Origin: a virus
Length of the DNA stretch: 59,526 nucleotides
Virus record (IMG/VR): IMGVR_UViG_3300037635_004282
Span: 1 to 59,526 of that record
Direction: 5' to 3' (one strand)
Of the stretch, positions 51,853 through 59,526 are shown piece by piece. The position numbers and the translations under genes are program-made. Numbering within the stretch: position 1 is the stretch's first letter; every line of letters begins with the position of its first letter. The notes below the pieces were generated by a model that saw only the letters and a list, made by a program, of their open reading frames with translations, ran no database searches and was not told where the DNA came from.

Positions 51853-52231
51853 CGTCTTCCACCTCTTCAACAGTTTCTTCAGCCGGGGCTTCAGCCGGGG
51901 CTTCTGTCGAGTTTCCTTCTGTTTCAGCACTTTCGTAACGCTCAATCAAATCCTTTTTGTTGCCATAAATAGGCAATCCCTTCTCCTTCAGCATAAGGCG
52001 AAGGTCGGTAACAGTCAAATCCCAAAGTCCTCCGGTTGGGTTTTCGACTACATTGGCTTCAGCCATTACCGATGTTCCGGTTGAGTTTGTATAATCAGGC
52101 AATGACACATGGACCTTTACCTCATCGGCACTTAGTCCGGGGCCAGCATTCACTGATGTCCCTGTAATTGTCCAGTCAAGGGGCGTTCTTACCCCGTTTA
52201 ATGTCACGAATCCTGATAGTCGCATAGCCAT
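51833..52231 (-). CDS. SAP-domain protein in the tail cluster
   Basis: 132 residues. The N-terminal half is beta-rich (SGFVTLNGVRTPLDWTITGT). Residues 73-103, with VTDLRLMLKEKGLPIYGNKK then DLIERY, form a clear SAP motif (two helices with GL-x-x-x-GxKxxLI-x-R), which binds DNA. A Glu/Ala/Pro-rich acidic tail follows. Immediately upstream of the tail chaperones, in the same operon. SAP domains are unusual in tail clusters; the acidic tail may be linker-like. Confidence 0.75.
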   Translation of the reverse strand: MAMRLSGFVTLNGVRTPLDWTITGTSVNAGPGLSADEVKVHVSLPDYTNSTGTSVMAEANVVENPTGGLWDLTVTDLRLMLKEKGLPIYGNKKDLIERYESAETEGNSTEAPAEAPAEETVEEVEDDATGSE

Positions 52232-52265
52232 CCCACTACGGTATAACGCTTAATCATTACGCTTC

Positions 52266-52670
52266 TTATTGAAATCTAGGATGGCCTTCAAACTTCATCT
52301 GATCGGCAATTGCTTGTAATTCCTTTAGCCGTCGCTGGCTTTCTTCATGACTTTTGACTCTCCCTTGTATTCTTTCGGTTGCCGCTGTTTCAGGCATATT
52401 GCCCAGTGATTCTAAAGGAAAATCGGGGTCGCCTACATTAGCGGCCACAGTCCCTTGCATGTTGGCCGCATTAGACATGTAATCCTCCGCCCAGCCTTCA
52501 GGGTCTCCTTTGTAAGGGGCGGGTATAGGGCTTTGCGAGACCGCCTGTGCGGTTTCTTGACCTCCAAGCATCTGAAGTTGTTGCATGTCCTGCTCATAAT
52601 CCCCCTTCAAGAATTGACTCCATGCGGAGTCCAATGCCTGCTTGTGAATCATGGCTTCTGTTTTTGGCAT
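52266..52670 (-). CDS. Tail-cluster protein with shared N-terminal tag (copy 2)
   Basis: 134 residues from ATG 52670, one base after the upstream stop, with GGTGAG ahead; three more codons (start 52679) are possible. The first 18 residues MPKTEAMIHKQALDSAWS differ by one residue from those of the next upstream gene. The rest is Gln/Ala/Pro-rich and unrelated. Function unknown. Confidence 0.7.
   Translation of the reverse strand: MPKTEAMIHKQALDSAWSQFLKGDYEQDMQQLQMLGGQETAQAVSQSPIPAPYKGDPEGWAEDYMSNAANMQGTVAANVGDPDFPLESLGNMPETAATERIQGRVKSHEESQRRLKELQAIADQMKFEGHPRFQ
52617..52670 (-). repeat. 54-bp direct repeat, copy 2 (N-terminal tag)
   Basis: The 54 bases that encode MPKTEAMIHKQALDSAWS repeat, with a handful of differences, at 53263-53316 in the same frame and at the same place, the start of the gene. 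The rest of the two genes does not match. Confidence 0.75.
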
Positions 52671-52671
52671 T

Positions 52672-53316
52672 TTACTCACCTGAATAGGTCAGTTGTCGGT
52701 TGCGGGGCGGGGGGAGTTGTCCTTGTGGCTGTGGCCTCTCTAACTCCATTCCCTTATCAGCAAAACGGTCATAGAACATGGGATGAATCTCATCCGCTCG
52801 TTGTCCGGGGTTTACCAGCCATTCAGGGATGCCCTCCATGGGTGACTCTCCCGTTCCTTCTGTTCTAATACTGCTCTCTCCTTCTGCGTGTTCAGGGTTC
52901 TTCACCGTGTCTTTAGTTGAAACACGCATTTCACTGTTTTTGTCAGGTAAGGCATAACCCTGCTTCCTGTCATAATTCGGATGAGACGGGTCTAAAGCAC
53001 CTCTTTCGTAGTGTTCGGGTCGGGGGGCCATTACTTCTGAATCTCCGGGCCTTCTTTTTCTCCGGTCATATAGGTCGGGGTTTCCTGATGTAGCACTTAG
53101 CATATTTGCTCTTTCGTCCCTCAAGTTGCTCCTCACTTTTCGCTCATATTCCGTCACTACTGGCTGATCAATTTGGTCATCAAGATGTTCTAAATCTCGC
53201 CTCAAATTATCAGCGTGCGCTTGATGACCATGCGGTGCATATGAGCCGTAAAACTTCATCAGACTCCATGCGGAATCTAGGGCTTGCTTGTGAATCATGT
53301 CTTCTGTTTTAGGCAT
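52672..53316 (-). CDS. Tail-cluster protein with shared N-terminal tag (copy 1)
   Basis: 214 residues from ATG 53316, chosen because it starts exactly at the tag MPKTEDMIHKQALDSAWS; the frame runs further upstream to 53358. The body is hydrophilic, rich in Arg/Asp/Pro (HADNLRRDLEHLDDQIDQPV), and looks partly disordered. Lies between the tube gene and copy 2. Function unknown. Confidence 0.7.
   Translation of the reverse strand: MPKTEDMIHKQALDSAWSLMKFYGSYAPHGHQAHADNLRRDLEHLDDQIDQPVVTEYERKVRSNLRDERANMLSATSGNPDLYDRRKRRPGDSEVMAPRPEHYERGALDPSHPNYDRKQGYALPDKNSEMRVSTKDTVKNPEHAEGESSIRTEGTGESPMEGIPEWLVNPGQRADEIHPMFYDRFADKGMELERPQPQGQLPPPRNRQLTYSGE
53263..53316 (-). repeat. 54-bp direct repeat, copy 1 (N-terminal tag)
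   Basis: Encodes MPKTEDMIHKQALDSAWS at the start of the 214-residue protein; partner of 52617-52670. The protein is conserved at 17 of 18 positions, while codon third positions vary more. This points to selection on the peptide. Confidence 0.75.
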
Positions 53317-53326
53317 AATAATCAAC

Positions 53327-55774
53327 TCATAGGGTATAATATGGATTGGTTTCTTCAATCTTCAAGTGTCGGACAATGCATTCAACTTCAGCGGTGACTG
53401 GTCCCTTGTCATCAGGCATTGGATGATTTGCTTTGACGATGGTGTAGTCTTCAAGCGTGATTACTGTGCTTTGTCTTGTAGCCGCTGAACCTGTCTTGTT
53501 CATTCTGAACACGATGTCGTTTGAATTAGTGTGATGCTTTCTAGTCCTCATTTCAGTCCAATAGCGGTCATCCTCGACAATGGCCGAGAAGTTAAACTTG
53601 TATTCTCTCATTGCTTCTGTGATGTCAAGTGCCTGATGTGTTCCGCCGTGTTGAACCTGATCACCGTCAAGCGTTTGACCTTCAAATCCACGAACATACC
53701 AGCGAGCGGAATTGTTGTTGGCGAGACTAAACTCAAATTGAGTCCCACGGAGGACAGGTGTGCCAAATGCTTCAACGCTCAAGTCTTGGAATAGGTATGG
53801 CTTTTCACCATCAACTGCAACACCTGAAACCAATCGGTTGACAAAAGTGTTCGCTGTATTTTCAAACATACGGTGTGGGACAAACTTGTTGACAGTATCC
53901 GTGTAGTGGCGTGTTGCCTCATACTCCATTGTCAGTTTGCATTCTCCTTCACTATCAGCCGCTAGTTTAGCGGATTGCACTTTGCATCCATTGAAGAGTC
54001 GTAGCATTTGTTCACGGCCCGGAGTTGCGTTTGTTTGTCTAAAAGACTGTTCGATCATAAATGTCGGAACATGAGTATGCCCGAATAATGTGTGAGATAC
54101 ACCATGGGCCAAAGCACCACCAGTGCCAATCATTGGGGTCCCTCTTCGACCATCCTTGACAGTCAAAGCACCAGCCGTTGAATGCACATAGCCCATTCTT
54201 TCAATGCCACATGATGCGGCGATGTGGTCAAGTAGCCATGGTTCTTCGATATACAACTCGGTGTTTGCATTGTTCTTGCCGATAATCCTGCGGATTTCAT
54301 TCTTGAACACAGTTGGCAGTGTTGAGTCAGCACCCGGAATAGAATGGGTGTCTTTGTCGTAAATCTGAATATAGTCGCCAGCGGAGTATTTCGCACCTAG
54401 GGTCGCACTAACCTTGACAAACACATCGCCTGAAGCAATGCTCGCAGTTGGCGAACCAAGAAGTTGGACCGGGACATCGACAAGTTTGACTCGTGCTTGC
54501 ACACCCGCATCGATGTCGGCAACGGTCTTGTGAGCCGGTGCATCAACAAGGACTGAAGTGGATGCCGCAAATGAAGCGGAACCAGCACCGCTAGTGACAG
54601 TGATTGTCACTGTTGGATAGGAGGTATATCCGCTACCCGGTTCAGTGATTACGATTGCGTCTAATGTTCCTGTCGCAGTGACAGTCCCAGTGGCTTGAAC
54701 GCCCCCTGTGAGGTCGGGCGCACCGAAGACTACATCAGCGGAGTTTATCACTCCTGCTTGAGTTACATCGCCCATAGCAGGCACGCCAACCGCTGAAATG
54801 CCAGCGGCGAATGAACCGATCAAGACTTTACCGTCAGTGCCAAGAGTTTTGATAATTCCGGCGGTTGGAACCGTATCATGGGAAGTAGCAAAAGAGCCGA
54901 CACCCATTACATTCCCGGTGTCCGTAGCAATAGTCCTAGCACCAAGGAGAATGGTCTGACCATCAGCACCACCAGTGAGGCTGGCGAGACCAGCCGCCCC
55001 TAGTGTCGTTAGGTCTGTGACATTCACTTTATTGGTTGACCCATATGCTTGAACCGCCCAAATGTCAGTTGCACTGTCTTTGAGGTTCAATGGATTCTCG
55101 GTTAATATGGTTGCACCTGAAAGACTGTTAATGCTAGACAATTCGCCATCGCTCTTTGAAACACAGCCGCCAAGTGCATATTTCATCCACTTCAAGGTGT
55201 GTGCGTTTGACTCCATGCTCCCACCGGCCAGTGTTTCACGGCCACTGGTCAATACATTGACATCTCGACCCATGCCAATGACATGTTGCTTTCTGACATC
55301 AATTTCAGGTTCAGGCAATCCAAATGTGTTTAGCAATCCAATGAAACCATCGCTCTTTACTTGAGACGATGAATCCGTGCTTGCCGCATCAATGGTTGGA
55401 CAGCCAATGCTGTCAAGAGTAAAAATATCTGACGCTTTTGCATTGCCCGTAGTAGCCATTGCAGGTTGAACATTGATCGTGTTAGTTGAACAGTCATTTG
55501 CAGTGATGTAATAGGTGCGGCGTGTTGCTGAATAGTCATCAGACGAATAGACATCTCCACCCGCTACACGAAGGATACAACCCACGAGAACATTGTCAGG
55601 AACCGCATTATGGAACCATGCATTGCTACCGTATGTAATCACGGAGGTATTTGGCAATGTAGCGTGTGCCGCCACTGCCCAACCATCCGCACTGTCGTCG
55701 CCTTCTAGTCTCAATCCTGTTTCTTTGCCCCAAGATACTTCTGCTAAGTCGCCCTTGAATACTGTGTTTACCAT
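53327..55774 (-). CDS. Probable major tail tube protein with inserted domains
   Basis: 815 residues. The N-terminal part contains FGLPEPEIDVRKQHVIGMGR and LKWMKYALGG, similar in pattern to archaeal and phage tube proteins. The C-terminal third (MLRLFNGCKVQSAKLAADSE, GECKLTMEYEA, GFEGQTLDGDQVQHGG) fits a tube fold. The middle has Gly/Thr-rich repeats (GTVTATGTLDAIVITEPGSG, YTSYPTVTITVTSGAG), an Ig-like surface domain. Located between the terminator-like and chaperone genes. Tube rather than sheath because no sheath features are seen. Confidence 0.7.
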   Translation of the reverse strand: MVNTVFKGDLAEVSWGKETGLRLEGDDSADGWAVAAHATLPNTSVITYGSNAWFHNAVPDNVLVGCILRVAGGDVYSSDDYSATRRTYYITANDCSTNTINVQPAMATTGNAKASDIFTLDSIGCPTIDAASTDSSSQVKSDGFIGLLNTFGLPEPEIDVRKQHVIGMGRDVNVLTSGRETLAGGSMESNAHTLKWMKYALGGCVSKSDGELSSINSLSGATILTENPLNLKDSATDIWAVQAYGSTNKVNVTDLTTLGAAGLASLTGGADGQTILLGARTIATDTGNVMGVGSFATSHDTVPTAGIIKTLGTDGKVLIGSFAAGISAVGVPAMGDVTQAGVINSADVVFGAPDLTGGVQATGTVTATGTLDAIVITEPGSGYTSYPTVTITVTSGAGSASFAASTSVLVDAPAHKTVADIDAGVQARVKLVDVPVQLLGSPTASIASGDVFVKVSATLGAKYSAGDYIQIYDKDTHSIPGADSTLPTVFKNEIRRIIGKNNANTELYIEEPWLLDHIAASCGIERMGYVHSTAGALTVKDGRRGTPMIGTGGALAHGVSHTLFGHTHVPTFMIEQSFRQTNATPGREQMLRLFNGCKVQSAKLAADSEGECKLTMEYEATRHYTDTVNKFVPHRMFENTANTFVNRLVSGVAVDGEKPYLFQDLSVEAFGTPVLRGTQFEFSLANNNSARWYVRGFEGQTLDGDQVQHGGTHQALDITEAMREYKFNFSAIVEDDRYWTEMRTRKHHTNSNDIVFRMNKTGSAATRQSTVITLEDYTIVKANHPMPDDKGPVTAEVECIVRHLKIEETNPYYTL

Positions 55775-55785
55775 ATTTCTTCACC

Positions 55786-56217
55786 TCATACTGCCACTAA
55801 TGGCTTGCTAAATGTAATGACCTCGGCCTGCATAGTGTAGCGGAACATCCTCTTACTACGGTCTGACAAGTCGGTTCGGGTTTTGAATATAACCCTGTCA
55901 AAGTTGGTCCCATCTCCTTTTCGATGGAGGTGGAGGATACGCCGGACTTCATCACGAATTGCACTTAAACGCTCCCGGCTCTTTACGGTTCGCACATCGA
56001 TGGTCAAATTGATATGCTCGTTAATGAAGTCGAAAAGCAATTCAGGCTGTGCTTCGTTGTGTGCTGTTTCAAACACACGCACTACATCCTTATCCTGCAT
56101 ACGGACTCTTTTACCTTCGCCACGATCAAGAACAGCAATGTCCTCAATGCTTGGTTTAGGGGATAAAGTCCAGTTTGAATTGAGTAAATTGACAATTGCT
56201 ATAATGGCATCAGTCAT
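55786..56217 (-). CDS. Tail terminator/completion protein (tentative)
   Basis: 143 residues. N-terminal helix AIIAIVNLLNSNWTL, then a strand-rich middle and C-terminal strands (KRMFRYTMQAEVITFSKPLV), the layout of tail terminator proteins. A central block (INLTIDVRTVKSRERLSAIR) matches the common beta-strand/helix pattern. It sits just upstream of the tube gene, as expected. Confidence 0.7.
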   Translation of the reverse strand: MTDAIIAIVNLLNSNWTLSPKPSIEDIAVLDRGEGKRVRMQDKDVVRVFETAHNEAQPELLFDFINEHINLTIDVRTVKSRERLSAIRDEVRRILHLHRKGDGTNFDRVIFKTRTDLSDRSKRMFRYTMQAEVITFSKPLVAV

Positions 56218-56219
56218 CC

Positions 56220-56498
56220 TTAAATCCCCCTGTATAATTTGTCTTTGAGGTGATTAAACTTCATTCGGTGAGGGTTTGTCGGCAGTTGAATATCAACAAC
56301 ATGCTCAATTTCGGCCTCGGACATGTCTAGCCCATCCAATTCAGACATAAGAGATTCACGCATGATTTGACCATCTCGCCAGTCTATCTCATTGGCGGGC
56401 AACTCTTTAGCGCATACATCCAACTGTTTGGAGATGGCTGTCAAAGACATCAACCATTCTTCAGTAACAGGGAACAGTTTTTCAGCCATATCAGCCAC
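56220..56498 (-). CDS. Small head-tail connector region protein
   Basis: 92 residues, mostly helical and acidic (EEWLMSLTAISKQLDVCAKE, LDGLDMSEAEIEHVVD), overlapping the preceding gene end by 8 bases. Position between the adaptor-like and terminator-like genes suggests neck or connector function; no family recognised. Confidence 0.65.
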   Translation of the reverse strand: MADMAEKLFPVTEEWLMSLTAISKQLDVCAKELPANEIDWRDGQIMRESLMSELDGLDMSEAEIEHVVDIQLPTNPHRMKFNHLKDKLYRGI

Positions 56499-58131
56499 CC
56501 ATGCCCGCTACAATAATTGATTCTTGGAATGGAACCAGCAACTGTTTTGCTTCTGTTTCTAACCTTTGCACCTTAGCGTTAAGGTCTATTCCTTGAGAGC
56601 CTTCAGGGAACATAACGGAGTAATCATCAGCCATCAATATGTCAATGACAACCAATTTGGTGCAAGCGTCTTCGATCATCTTATCGACATACCTTTCGCC
56701 ATACACATATGAAATCTTTAGGCTGTGGTTCTCAAAGAACGGGTATTGGTTGTTAAACATGATTGCCCCGTTGTCCTCCATTGACCACCAATCTGTTTGT
56801 CGTTCTTCGGAGGTGGCATCGCTATTGAATCGGTGTTGCGTCAAAGTGTCTGTCGCTAATACATTATCGCCAAAAGTCCCTGATAAGTCAGTGACGATAG
56901 TGAATGTATTGCCCACACGGGTGCATAATGCCACATGATTCCCTGAACATACAATACCATGGCCCTCCGTAAAAGTCCCAGCATCATCAACAACAAACCC
57001 GGTAATTGGTGAACCACCAGTCACTGATGTGATTGTAGTCGAATGTGTTGCCCCTAAAGTGAATGTGAATGAATTGGTGTTTGTAACGCCGATGGTGGCA
57101 TTCTCCCCCTCCTCCGTTGAACGCATACTGCTGATCATAATTTTGCCATCTCCATCGTCGCTGTTTGCTGTTGCCAAAAACTCATGGCTGACATTCAATG
57201 GTTTAGGGACTCCGTTTGGGTCTGTCCCTTCAGTCAAAGAGCCTATCTGTATTGCTGTTTTTTCAGCGGCGGCATCCATGTTTATCAGATTTGAAATCTG
57301 TTGAGCAATGGTTTTTATCCCGAAGTCTTTACTCCATTGGTTATTGCCAACCCCTTGTTCAAGCGTTGCTGTTGCATTTACTCCACCGGGGCATAGGAAA
57401 AACTTGTCAGATGCTTGTATCTGTATGGGGTTTGTAATTGACAGTTTGATACGAGACGCACCTAACTCTCGATAGTAATCCCCTTGCCAAACCGAAAGCC
57501 GTAAAATGCGTTGAACCGCTCTATTCTTCAGATATACCGCACCTACATAATCGGTGTAATATCTCCTTCGATATGGTTTGAAAGTGGTGAAGTTTTGATA
57601 CTCGTCAGATACAAGACTTGGCCTCCATGACATACGGGTGGTCCTGTCAATGTAATCCTGTCTTTGCCTGATCAGGTCCTCAACATGAGACTTGCTCAAG
57701 CCTCTTTCTTTGCTGTTGCTTATTGAAGAGTTGGCTTGGACAACAGCACCTTGAGCGGTTGTATATGCAACTCCGGGGTCTTCAGCAATGAGGTTTACTT
57801 TTCCCCCAGTCCCTGCTGATTTGACCAAGGATACGCTTAGAGTTGAACCCATTGATTCAACATCATCATACACAGTTATGCTGTCGCCCGCTGAAAAGCC
57901 CCAGCGTCGATAGTCAGCCCCCCCAATGGGGATTAGAATGTAATTTGTTAAAGCAGTTAATGAAGCGTCAATGTTCGCACCAGTATCAACGGTGGTGTCT
58001 CCCGCTAAAATCACAGGTTCAGGAAGTGGCAATTGTAGGTATTCGCTTACTTTTTGGACGGTGGTGTAAACCAAGTCATCAGGATATAACGGCTGACTAG
58101 GCCGATGACCCGGATGAAAGACTCTTGGCAT
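56491..58131 (-). CDS. Head-tail adaptor/neck protein with inserted beta domains (tentative)
   Basis: 546 residues with GGAGGGGG upstream. The N- and C-terminal helices (YTTVQKVSEYLQLPLPEP; RYVDKMIEDACTKLVVIDIL) recall head-tail adaptor folds, with beta-rich inserted domains between (AGDSITVYDD; IGVTNTNSFTFTLGATHSTT). Unusually long for an adaptor, as if decorated. Call rests on position upstream of the terminator-like gene and on the helical ends. Confidence 0.65.
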   Translation of the reverse strand: MPRVFHPGHRPSQPLYPDDLVYTTVQKVSEYLQLPLPEPVILAGDTTVDTGANIDASLTALTNYILIPIGGADYRRWGFSAGDSITVYDDVESMGSTLSVSLVKSAGTGGKVNLIAEDPGVAYTTAQGAVVQANSSISNSKERGLSKSHVEDLIRQRQDYIDRTTRMSWRPSLVSDEYQNFTTFKPYRRRYYTDYVGAVYLKNRAVQRILRLSVWQGDYYRELGASRIKLSITNPIQIQASDKFFLCPGGVNATATLEQGVGNNQWSKDFGIKTIAQQISNLINMDAAAEKTAIQIGSLTEGTDPNGVPKPLNVSHEFLATANSDDGDGKIMISSMRSTEEGENATIGVTNTNSFTFTLGATHSTTITSVTGGSPITGFVVDDAGTFTEGHGIVCSGNHVALCTRVGNTFTIVTDLSGTFGDNVLATDTLTQHRFNSDATSEERQTDWWSMEDNGAIMFNNQYPFFENHSLKISYVYGERYVDKMIEDACTKLVVIDILMADDYSVMFPEGSQGIDLNAKVQRLETEAKQLLVPFQESIIVAGMGG

Positions 58132-58147
58132 ACATTACCCCCCCTCC

Positions 58148-58699
58148 TCAATAATCGTCTCCGATTTCAAGATGTCTTACTTTTCCGCCTTGTCTGCGTT
58201 GTTGTTTTCCGGCATGTCTCGACTCGGCTCTCCGGCGTGAACATGTTGAAGGGACTTCACCAGCGGCACATTGGTCAGGGGAGTCCGTTGACATAGCACC
58301 GCACCCTCTTACTGAACATGGCTGTGCTTTGATCAGGGACCAACCGCAGTCACCCGCTTCTTGAATTGCTTTAGCGAGTTTAGCCTTCTTTGGGTAACAG
58401 TTTTCACATGCATTGCCGTCAGTGTCCGTCCCGTCCGAGCAATTCATACAATTCATATTCTTGTATGCCTTTTCATCACTCTTAGCAACTTTCTTGTTGC
58501 CATCCTCATCCATGTCCAATATATTGACGGCATTAGGTGAAGAATCCGTGACCTGCTTAGGAACGCCACACTTTTGGTTACATTCGCTTTTCTGTGCTGG
58601 TGTGCATTCAGAATAATTGCAGTTGAAATGTTTCTGACAGTATGCGTTCTTTTCATCCATGTCGGCTCTCGCCTTCAAAATTAACTCATTTAGATTCAT
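58148..58699 (-). CDS. Cysteine-rich protein in the virion cluster
   Basis: 183 residues with 14 cysteines (AYCQKHFNCNYSECTPAQK, NMNCMNCSDG, CENCYPK, CSVRGCG). The C-terminus is basic (RRRAESRHAGKQQRRQGGKV). The pattern suggests several zinc sites or a disulfide-rich domain; spacing is irregular. Placed among head and neck genes, so possibly a virion component. No family recognised. Confidence 0.75.
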   Translation of the reverse strand: MNLNELILKARADMDEKNAYCQKHFNCNYSECTPAQKSECNQKCGVPKQVTDSSPNAVNILDMDEDGNKKVAKSDEKAYKNMNCMNCSDGTDTDGNACENCYPKKAKLAKAIQEAGDCGWSLIKAQPCSVRGCGAMSTDSPDQCAAGEVPSTCSRRRAESRHAGKQQRRQGGKVRHLEIGDDY

Positions 58700-59037
58700 G
58701 CTATTTGCCTCGCTTTTGAATTATGATGGCTACCTAAATTGTAGTCCATAGGACCGCTACATACAGCACAGGAGGGAGTCCAGCAAAAATGTAGCATCCC
58801 ACAGTCCAAGCATCTAGTGCCTGAACCAATGCTTTGGATGTCCATTCTTTCATTGCCTTTAATCTCCATTCGTATATCGGTGGAATTGCGTGCCAGCCAC
58901 TCTTTGCTGAATGGGGCAATAGATTCGTGAACAGATGAGTTGTGAGAGTTTGCTACTTCTAGCATTCGGCTATTGCGCCTCTTCTCAATTTCAAACGCTT
59001 CGTCAAGATCGACTGAATCAACAGATAGTCTTGCCAT
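58696..59037 (-). CDS. Zinc-ribbon protein in the head cluster
   Basis: 113 residues, ATGA overlap with the cysteine-rich gene. The first half is helical and charged (VDLDEAFEIEKRRNSRMLEV). The second has RCLDCGMLHFCWTPSCAVC, a zinc ribbon. It may pair functionally with the next gene. Function unknown. Confidence 0.75.
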   Translation of the reverse strand: MARLSVDSVDLDEAFEIEKRRNSRMLEVANSHNSSVHESIAPFSKEWLARNSTDIRMEIKGNERMDIQSIGSGTRCLDCGMLHFCWTPSCAVCSGPMDYNLGSHHNSKARQIA

Positions 59038-59051
59038 GTTGGACAGCCCCT

Positions 59052-59384
59052 TCAGGCTCGCCCGCCGGTAATCATGATACGGATTGTTACCGTTGTGAGA
59101 TTGAGTCCTGTTGCTTCAATAAGTGCAACATTTGCACCGCCACCGTCAGCGGGGTCGGTTTGAACATAAGCCTTGATTTTCTTAGTGTCACGGTCATATT
59201 CAAAGACATAACCGCCAGTGTTTTCAATGTGAATCAGATCAGGGTTCGCCACATAGGATGTCGCATCGAAATCCGCACCGCCTGCGTCCCATGTGGTGTC
59301 TGCTGTTGATGCACTAAGGGATACAGTCAATCTGTTGCCCGATACATTGGTTCGCCCTGCTTGAGTAACTGTAAGAGTCGTCAT
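59052..59384 (-). CDS. Small beta-rich virion protein
   Basis: 110 residues from ATG 59384 (a TTG at 59393 is upstream). Alternating strands (NRLTVSLSASTADTTWDAGG, GYVFEYDRDTKKIKAYVQTD, NLTTVTIRIMITGG) suggest a compact beta sandwich, as in capsid decoration proteins. It lies directly after an unidentified structural gene. Decoration role is inference. Confidence 0.7.
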   Translation of the reverse strand: MTTLTVTQAGRTNVSGNRLTVSLSASTADTTWDAGGADFDATSYVANPDLIHIENTGGYVFEYDRDTKKIKAYVQTDPADGGGANVALIEATGLNLTTVTIRIMITGGRA

Positions 59385-59426
59385 TGCTATCAATCCGTTC
59401 AGTATGTCTTTCCTTATAACAATAAC

Positions 59427-59446
59427 TTACTATTCAAGAATAGTAA
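59427..59446. terminator. 20-bp inverted repeat overlapping a stop codon
   Basis: TTACTATTC, two bases, then GAATAGTAA: nine perfect base pairs, AT-rich. On the minus strand it spans the stop codon of the upstream gene (TGA at 59434-59436) and is followed by an A/T-rich tract. A processing or termination hairpin, or an operator for downstream genes, are both possible. Confidence 0.4.
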
Positions 59447-59526
59447 ACTATGACTCGGATTGGCCCTGTGGAAGTATGAAATGTGTTTGCACTTAGGAAT
59501 TGAAGAACAAACTTGACACTGCCACA
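59434..59526 (-). CDS. C-terminal 30 codons of an upstream structural gene (partial)
   Basis: The minus-strand frame from the window edge reads SVKFVLQFLSANTFHTSTGP then IRVIVYYS and stops at 59434. The strand-turn-strand pattern, ending in IRVIVYY, is typical of the last beta strands of a capsid or other virion protein. Only this fragment is in the window; its identity cannot be known from it. Confidence 0.45.
   Translation of the reverse strand, partial: CGSVKFVLQFLSANTFHTSTGPIRVIVYYS

Noticed and set aside
1-59526. CRISPR arrays, insertion sequences or integrase/att site
   Set aside because: No regularly spaced repeat array, no transposase or integrase motifs and no obvious attachment repeat were seen.

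Overview
The window looks like about half of the genome of a head-tailed DNA virus (Caudoviricetes-like) of an archaeon, most plausibly a marine planktonic euryarchaeon. The archaeal signature is internal. There is a group II chaperonin (thermosome), a fused PriS/PriL-type primase with iron-sulfur cysteines, an RPA-like protein, a RecA/RadA-like ATPase, an XPF/ERCC4-type nuclease, a TFIIB-type cyclin-fold protein and a PC4-like protein. All of this sits beside a tail morphogenesis cluster. The host assignment is inference, since no host sequence is present. No terminase, portal or DNA polymerase was seen; they presumably lie outside the window.

Layout. Positions 1-29,237 are almost entirely plus-strand and carry replication, recombination and regulation. 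The region opens with a giant ORF of about 2,310 codons, open at the left edge. It joins a P-loop stub, a PAPS-reductase/PP-loop ATPase domain, a complete UvrD-like SF1 helicase and a long cysteine-rich region, separated by three similar hydrophobic segments. After the thermosome (8.2-9.8 kb), a divergent intergenic region at 10.4-10.7 kb launches a tightly packed operon in which most genes overlap by 1 to 50 bases. This operon alternates recognisable replication and transcription genes with at least nine very small zinc-ribbon ORFs, several too short for ordinary ORF callers.

Positions 29,170-59,526 are minus-strand and read right to left as a late operon. They run: end of an unidentified structural gene, head/neck proteins, tail terminator-like protein, probable tail tube, two proteins sharing an 18-residue N-terminal tag, a SAP-domain protein, the tail assembly chaperone pair with a canonical -1 frameshift heptamer, tape measure, and then 18 kb of very large distal-tail and adhesin proteins with LamG-like domains. 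The operon ends with a basic protein, a phage-type cytosine-C5 methyltransferase and a one-span membrane protein. The two transcription units converge, and their last genes overlap tail to tail at 29.17-29.24 kb.

Most unusual points: (1) the membrane-segmented giant ORF, whose three hydrophobic repeats share a DE-x-x-A-[VI]-D ... P-[LI]-x-x-V-[VI]-K signature with a free-standing 63-residue membrane protein at 18,985; (2) a ligase-like protein and a DEDD-exonuclease-like protein that appear to have lost catalytic residues; (3) a single-cyclin-repeat mini-TFB overlapping a PC4-like gene; (4) the dense set of micro zinc-ribbon genes; (5) an 18-codon duplicated N-terminal tag in the tail cluster. 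Functional calls rest on motif reading alone; no searches were run.
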